This document shows, piece by piece, positions 33,786 through 44,403 of a DNA stretch of 64,000 bases. A program made the position numbers and the translations under genes. The notes under the pieces are model-generated. The model saw nothing but the letters and a program-made list of their open reading frames with translations. It searched no databases and was not told the DNA's origin. Source of the DNA: Chryseolinea sp. H1M3-3 (GTDB lineage: Bacteria > Bacteroidota > Bacteroidia > Cytophagales > Cyclobacteriaceae); the NCBI RefSeq assembly GCF_029360725.1, contig NZ_JARKMY010000015.1:106012-170011 (forward strand), written 5' to 3'. The stretch's first letter is position 1. Each line of letters opens with the position of its first letter.

Positions 33786-35039
33786 ATGGCAGTAACAGAC
33801 GCAGAAATACAAACAGTAAAACAACGGTTTAGCATCATCGGCAATTCTCCGTTGCTAAACAATGCCGTGAGTGTCGCCATCCAGGTCGCCCCGACGGACA
33901 TGTCTGTGCTTATTACAGGTGAAAGTGGAAGTGGTAAAGAATCCTTTTCTAAAATTATTCATCATTTAAGTTCACGTAAGCATGGGCAATTTATCGCTAT
34001 CAACTGCGGTTCAATTCCTGAAGGAACTATTGATTCTGAATTATTTGGGCACGAAAAGGGATCGTTCACCGGCGCCCATGAAGCCCGAAAAGGATATTTC
34101 GAAGTGACTAATGGTGGTACAATTTTTTTAGATGAAATCGGTGAGATGCCGCTCAATACCCAGGCCCGCTTACTACGCGTTCTCGAGAATGGGGAATTCA
34201 TTAAAGTAGGCTCCTCAAAAGTTTTAAAAACCGACGTGAGAGTTGTTGCGGCCACCAATATAAACCTCATGAAAAATGTGGAGGAAGGGAAATTCAGAGA
34301 GGATTTATATTATCGCTTAAGCACAGTACCAATTTATGTTCCGCCGCTTCGCGAACGGGGAAAGGACATCGAGCTGTTATTTCGCAAGTTTGCCAGTGAC
34401 TTCGCGGATAAATACAAGGTTAAACCGATAACGTTAACAGAAGATGCGAAGGAAATTTTACTTGCGTATCGGTTCCCTGGCAATATCCGTCAATTAAAAA
34501 ATCTTGTTGAACAGATCTCTGTATTGTCATCCGACCACAAAGAAATTGATGCAGAGGTTCTTCAACGTTATTTGCCTAAGCAATCTACATTGCCAGCCTT
34601 ATACAGAAATGCGCTAACCGAAAAAGATGGCCTCTCGGAAAGAGATATATTGTATAAAGTTCTTTTTGACATGAAAAAAGACTTTAACGATCTTAAAAAA
34701 CTGGTATTAGAAACCGTGCCCAACCAGGCCAAGGTATCGCAACTGGTAAAGGACCATCCTGAATTATTTGATGGCATAGAAACCGAACAACATCACGTAT
34801 CTCCGGACCATGTGGTATTAAACCTTCCATCGGAAGACGCTGCACAACATATGGAAGATGTGCATGACATTTCGCACGAAACGGAAGATGAATCCTTATC
34901 AATCGAAAAAAAGGAAAAGGAGTTGATCATCCGCGCACTTCGCAAGAACAATAATAAAAGGAAATATGCGGCACGTGATTTGGGTATTTCTGAAAGAACG
35001 CTTTATAGAAAAATAAAACAATACGATCTTGAAGACTAG
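33786..35039 (+). CDS. Sigma-54-dependent AAA+ transcription activator without receiver domain
   Basis: The 417-residue protein begins directly with the AAA+ core: Walker A GESGSGKE (45-52), the sigma-54 contact loop GSFTGA (92-97) and Walker B IFLDEI (113-118), with FREDLYYRLSTVPI following. A variable linker (270-375) leads to a Fis-type HTH (ELIIRALRKNNNKRKYAARDLGISERTLYRKIKQYD). No receiver or GAF input domain is present, so activity is probably set by level or by a partner. The contact loop has serine in place of the second residue of GAFTGA, while the key threonine remains. It sits between miaB and lptE, an arrangement I recall as common in Bacteroidota. Confidence 0.93.
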   Translation: MAVTDAEIQTVKQRFSIIGNSPLLNNAVSVAIQVAPTDMSVLITGESGSGKESFSKIIHHLSSRKHGQFIAINCGSIPEGTIDSELFGHEKGSFTGAHEARKGYFEVTNGGTIFLDEIGEMPLNTQARLLRVLENGEFIKVGSSKVLKTDVRVVAATNINLMKNVEEGKFREDLYYRLSTVPIYVPPLRERGKDIELLFRKFASDFADKYKVKPITLTEDAKEILLAYRFPGNIRQLKNLVEQISVLSSDHKEIDAEVLQRYLPKQSTLPALYRNALTEKDGLSERDILYKVLFDMKKDFNDLKKLVLETVPNQAKVSQLVKDHPELFDGIETEQHHVSPDHVVLNLPSEDAAQHMEDVHDISHETEDESLSIEKKEKELIIRALRKNNNKRKYAARDLGISERTLYRKIKQYDLED

Positions 35040-35049
35040 CACATCGCAG

Positions 35050-35598
35050 ATGCGAGCACATGCCAGTGTTGTTAAGAAACTTCTTGTGCATTGTTTTCTG
35101 CTGTTATTGCTGGCATTAACTGGTTGCGGCGTGGGTATTAATTATTCCATGACCGGATCTTCCACCACTGCTAAAACCATTTCTATTGCTGAGTTTTACA
35201 ATAACACTGACCTAGGCCAGGCCAATTTAGGGCAAACTTTCACGAATCAACTAAAGAATTACTTTATCCAAAACAGCAATTTAGCGGTAGTTGCGGATGA
35301 TGGTGAATTACAAATGGAGGGTGAAATCACGAGTTTCACGCTAACGCCGATCGCTCCGACCGGTACCAACGATCCCACACAGATCAATAGTGCCTCCAGC
35401 ACACGCATGACCATTACCGTACGTGCTACTTATGTGAATACACTGGATGAAACTATGTCGTTTAAAGACAGAAGTTTCTCATTTTATAAGGATTTCCCCA
35501 ACGATCAAAACTTCACTGATGTCGAAGAACAATACACTCGGCAGATATTTGAGCGTATTGTCAACGACATCTTCAATGCCTCGATTGCCAATTGGTAA
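35050..35598 (+). CDS. lptE: LptE-family LPS-assembly lipoprotein
   Basis: LptE plugs the LptD barrel that inserts lipopolysaccharide in the outer leaflet. I use the ATG at 35050 (182 residues); the longer frame starts at a TTG inside the previous gene. The lipobox LALTGC puts the lipidated cysteine at 26. GVGINYSMTGSSTTAKTISIAEFYNNTDLGQANLGQTFTNQL and QMEGEITSFTLTPI follow the Bacteroidota LptE pattern (start of mature protein, then the TEGQI-like strand). It begins 10 bp after the activator gene and is followed after 36 bp by the TPR-like gene. Confidence 0.9.
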   Translation: MRAHASVVKKLLVHCFLLLLLALTGCGVGINYSMTGSSTTAKTISIAEFYNNTDLGQANLGQTFTNQLKNYFIQNSNLAVVADDGELQMEGEITSFTLTPIAPTGTNDPTQINSASSTRMTITVRATYVNTLDETMSFKDRSFSFYKDFPNDQNFTDVEEQYTRQIFERIVNDIFNASIANW

Positions 35599-35634
35599 AT
35601 TTTACTATTTTTACCTTAGGCAAATATCCTCCTT

Positions 35635-36570
35635 GTGGAAATAGATCAATTCAGGAAAGTCGTTCAGAATTACCCATCAAGCTCAATTGATGAAGCAGAA
35701 GAACTCCATTCTTTAAGTAAGATCTATCCTTACAGCCAACTGTTGCGGGTACTCGCAGCGCGAGCCAGCAAAGATCACGGACTTACTGACCAGCAAAATG
35801 ACCTTCAGTTAGCAGCTGTCTATTCAGCGGATCGGGGCATTCTGAAAAATATGATGGGGAATAATCCGTTAATAAGTGGATCGGTAATTACTCCTATCAC
35901 ATCCGCCATTGCTAGTCAATCGCCCCCGATAGCCGCTGAGTTAGAGGTTTCCGACGAGAAGAACAGTGAGACGCCAGAAACTCAAAATGAAGGAGATTCC
36001 GATAATCTCGCGGATCGGGTGATCAAGGATGTCAAAGCGCTTTATAAAACCCGGCACAATTTTGAAATGATGTTTACGGAGAATCCGGATGCACCATTGA
36101 ATAAAATACCAAGCTCTGGCGATGATCATGTAAAGTCCAAAAGGGAAAGAATTATTGAATTAAGTAAAGCCCTGAACGCGCAGCCAATGACCGAAGGTGA
36201 AGAACATAAGGCAACGAAAAAGAAGAGAGAGGAGCGAAAGGACATTATGGACGAAATTGTCCATAGCAGAGGAGAAATTGTGCCCGAGAGCGAAAAACAA
36301 AAGGAACAACTGGAAATCATCGACCACTTTATAAAAGTTCAGCCCTCGATTTCGAGTGCTAAAGATAAACCGCCTCATATAAAGGAAGGTGATCTTTCAA
36401 CTATCAAAACTGGTGAATTCGGTGAAAATATTGTTTCCGAAACTTTAGTGGAACTGCTGCTTAAACAAGGAAAAAAAGACAAAGCTATTGAGGTTCTTAA
36501 AAAGCTGATTTGGAAGTTTCCACAAAAAAAGAGTTACTTTGCGGCACAAATTGAAGACTTGAAGAAGTAA
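35635..36570 (+). CDS. Conserved hypothetical protein with C-terminal TPR-like helices
   Basis: The start codon is GTG at 35635 (311 residues); no suitable ATG is near. Residues 1-60 are helical (FRKVVQNYPSSSIDEAEELHSL), the middle (100-260) is low-complexity and charged, probably disordered, and the last 50 residues (IVSETLVELLLKQGKKDKAIEVLKKLIWKFPQKKSYFAAQIEDL) are a single TPR-like helix pair. No signal peptide. It is wedged between lptE and secG in the conserved block, only 3 bp before secG, which hints at an envelope or secretion link. Function unknown. Confidence 0.75.
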   Translation: MEIDQFRKVVQNYPSSSIDEAEELHSLSKIYPYSQLLRVLAARASKDHGLTDQQNDLQLAAVYSADRGILKNMMGNNPLISGSVITPITSAIASQSPPIAAELEVSDEKNSETPETQNEGDSDNLADRVIKDVKALYKTRHNFEMMFTENPDAPLNKIPSSGDDHVKSKRERIIELSKALNAQPMTEGEEHKATKKKREERKDIMDEIVHSRGEIVPESEKQKEQLEIIDHFIKVQPSISSAKDKPPHIKEGDLSTIKTGEFGENIVSETLVELLLKQGKKDKAIEVLKKLIWKFPQKKSYFAAQIEDLKK

Positions 36571-36573
36571 GCT

Positions 36574-36918
36574 ATGTATACCCTTGTTATTGTTTTGATA
36601 ATTCTGTTCGCTGTTTTACTTGTGTTAGTTATTCTGGCGCAAAATTCAAAAGGTGGTGGACTTACCAGCCAATTTGGTGGATCTTCCGCCAGCAATATTA
36701 TCGGTGTAAAGAAAACTGGCGACTTGTTAGAAAAATTGACATGGGGGTTTATCATCGCTATCATGGCCTTATGCTTAACCACTAATTTTATTTCTTCAAA
36801 TCAGGGTGGCTCAACCAATGATGTTCTTGAAAGAGCTGGGGAGCAGGCACCGGCAGCAACACCTCCAAGCTTAAACCTGGACCCAGAAGCAGCACCTGCT
36901 GATTCAGCGGAACAATAA
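36574..36918 (+). CDS. secG: Preprotein translocase subunit SecG
   Basis: The 114-residue protein has two membrane helices (3-22 and 53-71) separated by the conserved loop LAQNSKGGGLTSQFGGSSASNIIGVKKTGDLLEKLTW. SecG assists SecYEA-driven export at the inner membrane. The C-terminal 35 residues are an alanine/proline-rich tail typical of Bacteroidota SecG. It starts 3 bp after the TPR-like gene. Confidence 0.95.
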   Translation: MYTLVIVLIILFAVLLVLVILAQNSKGGGLTSQFGGSSASNIIGVKKTGDLLEKLTWGFIIAIMALCLTTNFISSNQGGSTNDVLERAGEQAPAATPPSLNLDPEAAPADSAEQ

Positions 36919-36932
36919 TAATCCCTTTGTTT

Positions 36933-37649
36933 TCAGGCCGCTTGTGAAATGTGTTTCACAAAAAGCCTTTTCGCGACAGGCATGAGAGTTTCTGTGAATG
37001 GAAATTTCATGCGCGCAAGAATAAGGTATGCTGCAGGGTTAGGCATATCTTTGAATTTCCTTATCAGCGCTAACTTAAGGTTCTCGTAAGTATTCATGGT
37101 AGTCTTTTCCACACACTCGATAAATTCCGTGTTAAGACTTCTTAATTGTTCCTGGCTGCCTTCAAAAATGCTGACTTGATAGCGGTAAATGTTTGTTTCT
37201 TTCTCCGGCGGTTGTGTCACAAATAAATATCCCTCTTTTGCATATAAGGGAGTAAGTCCTACTGGAGAGATCTCACACTTCGATTCCACGAACTCATAAA
37301 TCACTGAACCTTCCTGCAAGGAATCCTTGATTTTTGGAAGCGCAAAATCAATGATCGATTCTAGCTCACTCATCACACCATCGTCCTCAATCATTTGGCG
37401 ATAAGTCAACTCTAGTTTTTTAAAATCCTCCAGTGACAATTCTTTTGGAAAAGATTCCCTTATTAAAGCCTTGTTTTCTTTTACTGTCAGCAGATTTCTG
37501 TAATGAAAAACCAAGTCTGCCATAAACGGATATAATTCAACCCTGTCAAAGGAGGATTTCACCCGCTGCAAATATGCCATCAATACATATTTCTTATACT
37601 CGAAATCAATTAACCCTTGAGTAAGCCAGTCTTTTGATAATTTTTCCAT
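36933..37649 (-). CDS. Conserved hypothetical protein (Bacteroidota type)
   Basis: The 238-residue soluble protein has no signal peptide or membrane helix. It is mainly helical (WLTQGLIDFEYKKYVLMAYLQRVKSSFDRVELYPFMADLVFHYRNL) with a beta stretch near 135-170 (LTPLYAKEGYLFVTQPPEKETNIYRYQVSIFE). I recognise the look of a Bacteroidota family next to housekeeping genes, but no named domain. It converges on secG (14 bp apart) and diverges from groES. Confidence 0.75.
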   Translation of the reverse strand: MEKLSKDWLTQGLIDFEYKKYVLMAYLQRVKSSFDRVELYPFMADLVFHYRNLLTVKENKALIRESFPKELSLEDFKKLELTYRQMIEDDGVMSELESIIDFALPKIKDSLQEGSVIYEFVESKCEISPVGLTPLYAKEGYLFVTQPPEKETNIYRYQVSIFEGSQEQLRSLNTEFIECVEKTTMNTYENLKLALIRKFKDMPNPAAYLILARMKFPFTETLMPVAKRLFVKHISQAA

Positions 37650-37960
37650 GTTAACAAATTTTCTAGTGTAACTAATTTAGCAGATTCTCATGGCTTGCGC
37701 AATATGTCACTTAAGCCTGGCATGATTCTGCACGTAATGTACAAGTACATACTTTCAGTATTTGTAAGCCCAAGAACTCTGCCAACTCTGCCATCATGGC
37801 TTTAAGAAACTGAAAAGGATGACGGCAGAAAAGTGAAATACCGCCGAAAATCTGACACTATGTAAAAAATTTCACCTTAATTCGCGTCACTTTTCGCTTG
37901 GCACAAAAGCTGTTGAGCGGGATTCTGTCAAATTTGTTAACCTTTTAAACCATTAGAAAT
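37650..37960. promoter_or_regulatory. groES upstream regulatory region
   Basis: This 311-bp divergent spacer has no gene. The CIRCE palindrome (TTAGCACTC-N9-GAGTGCTAA) is absent. Instead ACTCTGCCA is repeated head to tail at 37777-37785 and 37786-37794, and the second CTGCCATCAT faces ATGACGGCAG about 22 bases downstream as an imperfect inverted repeat. TTGGCAC at 37898-37904 resembles the -24 half of a sigma-54 promoter, but the GC expected 12 bases on is GT. No TAnnTTTG element is present before groES. Confidence 0.45.
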
Positions 37961-38239
37961 ATGGCCAAAATCAACTTCAAACCAAATGAGGATCGGGTAT
38001 TAGTTGAACCCGCTGAAGCTGAAACAAAAACTGCATCTGGTATCATCATTCCAGATACTGCTAAAGAAAAACCCCAAAAAGGCAAAATCATTGCTGTAGG
38101 TGAAGGCGTAAAAGACAAGCCTGTTACCGTAAAAGTTGGTGACAATGTACTGTACGGAAAGTATTCTGGTACTGAGATCAACATCGACGGAAAAGAGTAC
38201 CTCATCATGAGAAACTCTGACATCTTCGGAATCATTTAA
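37961..38239 (+). CDS. groES: Co-chaperonin GroES (Cpn10)
   Basis: The 92-residue protein is a textbook Gro[45 protein letters not shown] contains the mobile loop that docks on GroEL, and [15 protein letters not shown] plus [13 protein letters not shown] complete the barrel. It caps the GroEL folding chamber. It is 26 bp before groEL and clearly co-transcribed with it. Confidence 0.98.
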   Translation: MAKINFKPNEDRVLVEPAEAETKTASGIIIPDTAKEKPQKGKIIAVGEGVKDKPVTVKVGDNVLYGKYSGTEINIDGKEYLIMRNSDIFGII

Positions 38240-38250
38240 TCAACCACTAA

Positions 38251-39906
<1,656 letters not shown>

Positions 39907-39931
39907 TTCCAAAAGAACGTAAGTATATTGG

Positions 39932-39963
39932 AAAGGCTTCATCGAAAGATGAGGCCTTTTTTT
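39932..39963 (+). terminator. groESL terminator
   Basis: AAAGGCTTCATC and GATGAGGCCTTT form a 12-bp stem (one G-T pair) around a GAAA tetraloop, followed by seven T residues. It overlaps the 5' end of the longest frame of the next gene, so that gene must start later. Confidence 0.93.
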
Positions 39964-40005
39964 ATTATTTTAGATCCAGTATCTCGTTCAAAGTTTCCAT
40001 CGCTT

Positions 40006-40380
40006 ATGATTATTCACAACGATTTTAAGGACTTCATTCTTTTTCTTTACGTACACATCTCACGCGCAGATGAAAATTATGATCCAGATGAAATGCAAAC
40101 GATCAAGAAGAAGATTGAGGGCTTAGTGGGGAAAGATGCCGATATAGAGAAGAAACTGTATATCGCAATACGGGAGTACAATTCTTTCGACAAAACAAAA
40201 TTAACGGTCCTGTTCAACGACAGCTTCAAACACTTTAGCAACAATGAAACTGTTTTAAAAAGCAATTTTTATAACGACCTGAACGAAATCATACTTGCTG
40301 ATGGCAAGGTACAAGACGCAGAAACTAAAGCGTTACGTGCATTGAAAGAAATCATCGAATCGCATTCTGAAAAAATTTGA
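40006..40380 (+). CDS. TerB-like hypothetical protein
   Basis: Starting at the ATG at 40006 (124 residues) avoids the groESL terminator. The helical sequence ILFLYVHISRADENYDPDEMQTIKKKIEGLV resembles the first half of TerB/DjlA-type domains, with acidic residues that may bind metal, and LNEIILADGKVQDAETKALRALKEII resembles the second half. TerB-like proteins bind divalent metals, and some take part in tellurite resistance or membrane stress; no other ter gene is nearby. It ends one base before the next ATG, so the two genes are coupled. Confidence 0.7.
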   Translation: MIIHNDFKDFILFLYVHISRADENYDPDEMQTIKKKIEGLVGKDADIEKKLYIAIREYNSFDKTKLTVLFNDSFKHFSNNETVLKSNFYNDLNEIILADGKVQDAETKALRALKEIIESHSEKI

Positions 40381-40381
40381 A

Positions 40382-40882
40382 ATGAAAAACAGTTTACCGT
40401 TGTACTTGCTTTTTGCGCTGTTTGCTTTTGGCGCTTGTAAAAAACCTATAATGGAGGTGGCACATCAATCCATTCCACCGCTTGAATTAACAGCATCCAT
40501 TCATGATTCGCTCCCTGGAACGGCTGTAAGTGTGCTAAAGTTAAATGGTCTGACTGGAGTGAAAGTCAAATATCATACAGGTTTGTATACAAGTTATTTT
40601 GAATATCACGCCGATAAAAACCTGCTGCTTAAAACACTTTCCGAATTACCCTTCTCCCTTAACGCCGCTATGGCTGATACAAGATGTGGTTCTGTCTCCT
40701 TCCACGAAATGAAGATGTTTTACAAAAGCATTCCCACTTACGAAACGGAATATCCTTTTTGGAAAATTGATCGCCACAATGTCGAGGTATACGAATGCAT
40801 TAAACCTCCATTCCGACACCTTGTTCAAATTACTAATTCGAACCAAGTATTTCACAGAATTGAGTTTCTTGGAAACTCTTAA
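40382..40882 (+). CDS. Hypothetical lipoprotein
   Basis: The 166-residue product has a lipoprotein signal (LFALFAFGAC, Cys19) and a globular part with no domain I recognise (SVLKLNGLTGVKVKYHTGLYTSYFEYHADKNLLLKTLSELPF). The ATG follows the stop of the TerB-like gene after one base, so they are probably translated together. It converges on the OPT transporter gene with a 5-bp gap and no visible terminator. Confidence 0.75.
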   Translation: MKNSLPLYLLFALFAFGACKKPIMEVAHQSIPPLELTASIHDSLPGTAVSVLKLNGLTGVKVKYHTGLYTSYFEYHADKNLLLKTLSELPFSLNAAMADTRCGSVSFHEMKMFYKSIPTYETEYPFWKIDRHNVEVYECIKPPFRHLVQITNSNQVFHRIEFLGNS

Positions 40883-40887
40883 TGAAA

Positions 40888-42939
40888 TTAATTCTTTTTC
40901 ACAGCCAGCCTGTACAGCATAAGCATCATTGCGAGAAAGAACATCGTTCCAAGAATGTGGTAGCCGCCTGTTCCTAACCCATCAACAAGTGCATGCTCAA
41001 GGTTAACAGACTCCATCATATCAGGTAGGAAGACCGCTAGGATCGCTACAATAACGCCGGTTAAGGCTCCCCCCGCAATAAGGCCGGTGGCAAACAAGCT
41101 TCCCCTTCCAAGTTCATTATCCTCAATGCTTTCATTCCTTTGGACGGCTCTCCAGTCCATGTAACCTTTTATAGCACCGCCCGCAAATATTGGTAGCGTA
41201 GTTGAGAGGGGCAGATATAACCCGATTGCAAAAGCTAGTGCCTTAATGCCGCACAACTCAAGGGTTACTGCAATAAAGACTCCGACAATTACGAATTGCC
41301 AATCCAGGTTAAAAGAAAGAATTCCTTTTGCCAGTGTCGCCATCAGTGTGGCCTGAGGAGCGGGATAACGGTCGCTTCCGATGGCATGCGTTAATCCTTG
41401 TGCCACCATATCTGGCGTTGGGGTATCCAGAACATTTACGACCACACCGATGGCTACGGACGAAACGATGGCCCCAATGAAAAGTGCAAGTTGCTGATAT
41501 TTTGGAGTAGCCCCCACGATGTAACCGCTTTTGAGATCTTGTGAGGTTGCACCAGCATTCGCGGCTGCGATGCAGATCATACCCCCGACAACCAGAGCCA
41601 GCGGCTCATAAAATTTACCTGACCATCCTATGCTGGTAAAAATCAAACACGTACCCATTAACGTTGCTATCGTCATACCTGAAATGGGATTATTGCTGTT
41701 GCCTACAAGGCCAACGATACGGCTGGATACTGTTACGAAGAAAAAACCAAAAACCACAATGAGGACGCCAATTAATAACTTTTGAAAAAAACTATCCCCA
41801 GGAATAATACTGCTGGGGAGGAGTGCTACCAATAGAACCAAAGCAATACTTCCAATCGCTACAACTTTAATAGAAAGATCACGGTCAGTACGCAATACGC
41901 TCTCGACTTTTTCTTCCTTCATCGACGCGATGCTCTCCTTAAACGAGGAAATGATTGTTGGAATAGTTTTGATCAAGGTAATAAATCCACCGGCGGCCAC
42001 TGCGCCGGCTCCTATCTGCCTGATGTATGAACGATATATTGCATCAGCAAAACTACCGAATGAATGTGATTGTGCATCCCAGGCACCCGGACCTCCCGAA
42101 GTATTGATATCTGCTAGATAACCTTGTTTGACCAATTGAAGTGCAATTGTGTCGGGATCAACAAGCGTTGTTAACAGTGGAATTAATGCCCACCAGGCTA
42201 GCACAGAACCAGCCACCAATACACCGGAAATACGGGGCCCAATGATATAACCTACACCCAGATACTCTGGTGTGATTTCACCACGAATGGCACCAGCTGG
42301 CCAATACTTATTGGTATACGCCGTTACAAATGCCGGAATCTCGGCAATAACATGAAGCACCTTCTGCAAAATTGCATATCCCATCGCCACGCCCATACCA
42401 ACGAACGCTGTTTGAGCAAACACGCCACCTTTCTCTCCCGCCTGAAGTACCGAGGCGCAAGCAGTGCCTTCCGGATATGGAAGTACCCCATGCTCTTTGA
42501 CAATCAATGAGCGCCTGAGCGGGATCATCATTAGCGTGCCTAACATACCCCCGAACGCAGCCAGTATTAAAATGGTGAGATAGTCAAAATAGCTTTCACC
42601 AATGCTCACGCCGTTAGAATCAGGAGAAAGAAAAAGAAAGCCGGGTAACGTAAACACCACACCAGCGGCAATTGATTCCCCCGCAGAACCTGTAGTTTGA
42701 ATAATGTTATTTTCGAGAATGGTAGTCTTCAGAAACTTCCTCCCCAACGTAATGGCTATTACTGCAATTGGAATGGATGCTGTAACTGTAAGGCCGGCTT
42801 TGAGTGCCAGATATACCGTCGAAGCGCCAAACAGAATTCCAAAGAGCGAACCAAAAAGGATGGATTTTACCGTGAATTCCGCCATCTTTTGGTCGGCAGG
42901 TACATACGGTTTAAAAGATTTATTCTCTTCTATGCGCAT
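40888..42939 (-). CDS. OPT-family oligopeptide transporter
   Basis: The 683-residue polytopic protein has about 15-16 hydrophobic segments and OPT-family marks: ILFGSLFGILFGASTVYLALKAGLTVTASIPIAV at the start, IIQTTGSAGESIAAGVVFTLPGF near residue 80 and VLPYPEGTACASVLQAGEKGG near 155. OPT proteins import peptides or metal-chelate conjugates with protons. It lies 9 bp after a POT-like MFS gene on the same strand, so two kinds of peptide carrier appear to be co-expressed. Confidence 0.93.
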   Translation of the reverse strand: MRIEENKSFKPYVPADQKMAEFTVKSILFGSLFGILFGASTVYLALKAGLTVTASIPIAVIAITLGRKFLKTTILENNIIQTTGSAGESIAAGVVFTLPGFLFLSPDSNGVSIGESYFDYLTILILAAFGGMLGTLMMIPLRRSLIVKEHGVLPYPEGTACASVLQAGEKGGVFAQTAFVGMGVAMGYAILQKVLHVIAEIPAFVTAYTNKYWPAGAIRGEITPEYLGVGYIIGPRISGVLVAGSVLAWWALIPLLTTLVDPDTIALQLVKQGYLADINTSGGPGAWDAQSHSFGSFADAIYRSYIRQIGAGAVAAGGFITLIKTIPTIISSFKESIASMKEEKVESVLRTDRDLSIKVVAIGSIALVLLVALLPSSIIPGDSFFQKLLIGVLIVVFGFFFVTVSSRIVGLVGNSNNPISGMTIATLMGTCLIFTSIGWSGKFYEPLALVVGGMICIAAANAGATSQDLKSGYIVGATPKYQQLALFIGAIVSSVAIGVVVNVLDTPTPDMVAQGLTHAIGSDRYPAPQATLMATLAKGILSFNLDWQFVIVGVFIAVTLELCGIKALAFAIGLYLPLSTTLPIFAGGAIKGYMDWRAVQRNESIEDNELGRGSLFATGLIAGGALTGVIVAILAVFLPDMMESVNLEHALVDGLGTGGYHILGTMFFLAMMLMLYRLAVKKN

Positions 42940-42948
42940 ACGTTTAAG

Positions 42949-44208
42949 TTAATTTGAGTCGGCGGTTTTCGGGGCGACAAAAACATTATACAGTATCATG
43001 AGTATTGTAGAAACTACTCCAATCATGGCTACAATAAACCACATGAGTGAAGGGTTTGTTGTAAGATAAGAGTTTCTAAGCCAGTCTGCCACCGGTCCTG
43101 CAGCAAAAGATCCCAGGGCAACAGGCAGAAATGAAAAACCCATGAATGTTCCAAGTTGATTTCTAGGAGCCAGTGTACTTACGTACTCATAAAATCTTGG
43201 TGACTGGGTTGATTCTCCCAGGGCAAAGATAGCAATCCCTATGATCGTAGCGGTCACTGTTGGTATAGTAGCAATGATGATCCACGACAACGTTGCAAAC
43301 ACGAAACCTAATGTCATTGCTGTAATAGGTCTCCAGGTTTTTACAAGGGCAGCCATAGGTATGGTGAGAAATATAATACTGATTGCATCTACTGTTTCTA
43401 ACACTTCGAAATTATCGTAATGAAGAACTTCTGTTGAATAAAAGGGAACCAGGTAATAGATCTGCCAGAACATAATCCAAAATCCTGAAAAAATTATTAG
43501 AAAAGTAATAAAACGGATGTTGCCAAATACAAGCAGCATGTCCTTGAAAACTTTGCCAAAAGTTCTTTGTGAAGCTTGTGTTTGCTGTGGCGGCTCATTG
43601 AAAAAAATCCAGGCACCGATCAAAAGAAAAAAAGTGGTTACCGAAGACATGATCAAAACATATTCAATGCCCCAATCCTCACGTATCTGCAGCGCTAGTA
43701 TTGGGCCAATAGCCCCACCGATATTTCCAAGCGTATAATAAATAGAAAAGCCAAGCCCTCTTACGTTAGGCTTTGAAGTTTGTGCTACGGTACCAACGAT
43801 ACAGGGTTTGATGAGTGATCCCCCAACTGCGGTCAACATGAGTACGGTAATAATATAAGTCTTCCGTCCAATGCTATCCATAATCTCCTGACCATACGAC
43901 ATTCCGGCTAATCCAATCAGGAAATACCCAACTGTAAAAATCGCGAAACAGGCCATCAATGTTTTTTTAAAACCGTAACGATCAACCAATACACCCGCGA
44001 CGATTGGAAGCAAAAAAATTACACCTGAGAAAAGACCTGCTAAAGTGCCGGCTTCATTTACCAGCCCCACCTTATTCGCAAGAAAAACAGTCAACACTGC
44101 TTTAGAACCATAGAAAGCAAAACGCTCAAAGAGCTCCAGTGTATTGGCAATCCAAAAATCTGCTGTAAATCCTGACTTGATTTCTTCAAGCTTTTTGCTG
44201 AATGCCAT
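42949..44208 (-). CDS. MFS transporter, POT (peptide)-like
   Basis: The 419-residue protein has 12 membrane helices. ELFERFAFYGSKAVLTVFL near residue 24 is the POT/PTR-family first-helix motif (ExxERFxYYG) with the proton-coupling glutamates and arginine, and LTAVGGSLIKPCIVGTVAQ and GFSIYYTLGNIGGAIGPILA are further POT-like blocks. It is shorter than classic POT members. Di- or tripeptide uptake with protons is likely. It is upstream of the OPT gene in the same operon. Confidence 0.87.
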   Translation of the reverse strand: MAFSKKLEEIKSGFTADFWIANTLELFERFAFYGSKAVLTVFLANKVGLVNEAGTLAGLFSGVIFLLPIVAGVLVDRYGFKKTLMACFAIFTVGYFLIGLAGMSYGQEIMDSIGRKTYIITVLMLTAVGGSLIKPCIVGTVAQTSKPNVRGLGFSIYYTLGNIGGAIGPILALQIREDWGIEYVLIMSSVTTFFLLIGAWIFFNEPPQQTQASQRTFGKVFKDMLLVFGNIRFITFLIIFSGFWIMFWQIYYLVPFYSTEVLHYDNFEVLETVDAISIIFLTIPMAALVKTWRPITAMTLGFVFATLSWIIIATIPTVTATIIGIAIFALGESTQSPRFYEYVSTLAPRNQLGTFMGFSFLPVALGSFAAGPVADWLRNSYLTTNPSLMWFIVAMIGVVSTILMILYNVFVAPKTADSN

Positions 44209-44403
44209 GTCGGTCTGATATAGGTAAGAGGTAAAGTAGTCCTATAAATTCATTTTCGCAAACCCACTCTTTACAAGTTGTTATTGCCAAACGTTTGTAG
44301 ACGCATTCAGTCCCTGAAAAAATTTTATCAAAACATTTTCAGATGATGGCGGTTTATTTATAAAACTTTAACAGCTATTATCTAACTAAACAAAATTGGA
44401 GTT

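Noticed and set aside
33962-34270. A 102-residue minus-strand frame within the sigma-54 activator gene.
   Set aside because: It is antisense to the Walker and contact-loop region and shows no domain.
37650-37960. A CIRCE element before groES.
   Set aside because: I looked for TTAGCACTC and its inverted half on both strands and found neither.
39928-40005. The 26 extra N-terminal codons of the TerB-like frame.
   Set aside because: They are encoded by the groESL terminator hairpin and read like noise; the ATG at 40006 fits better.
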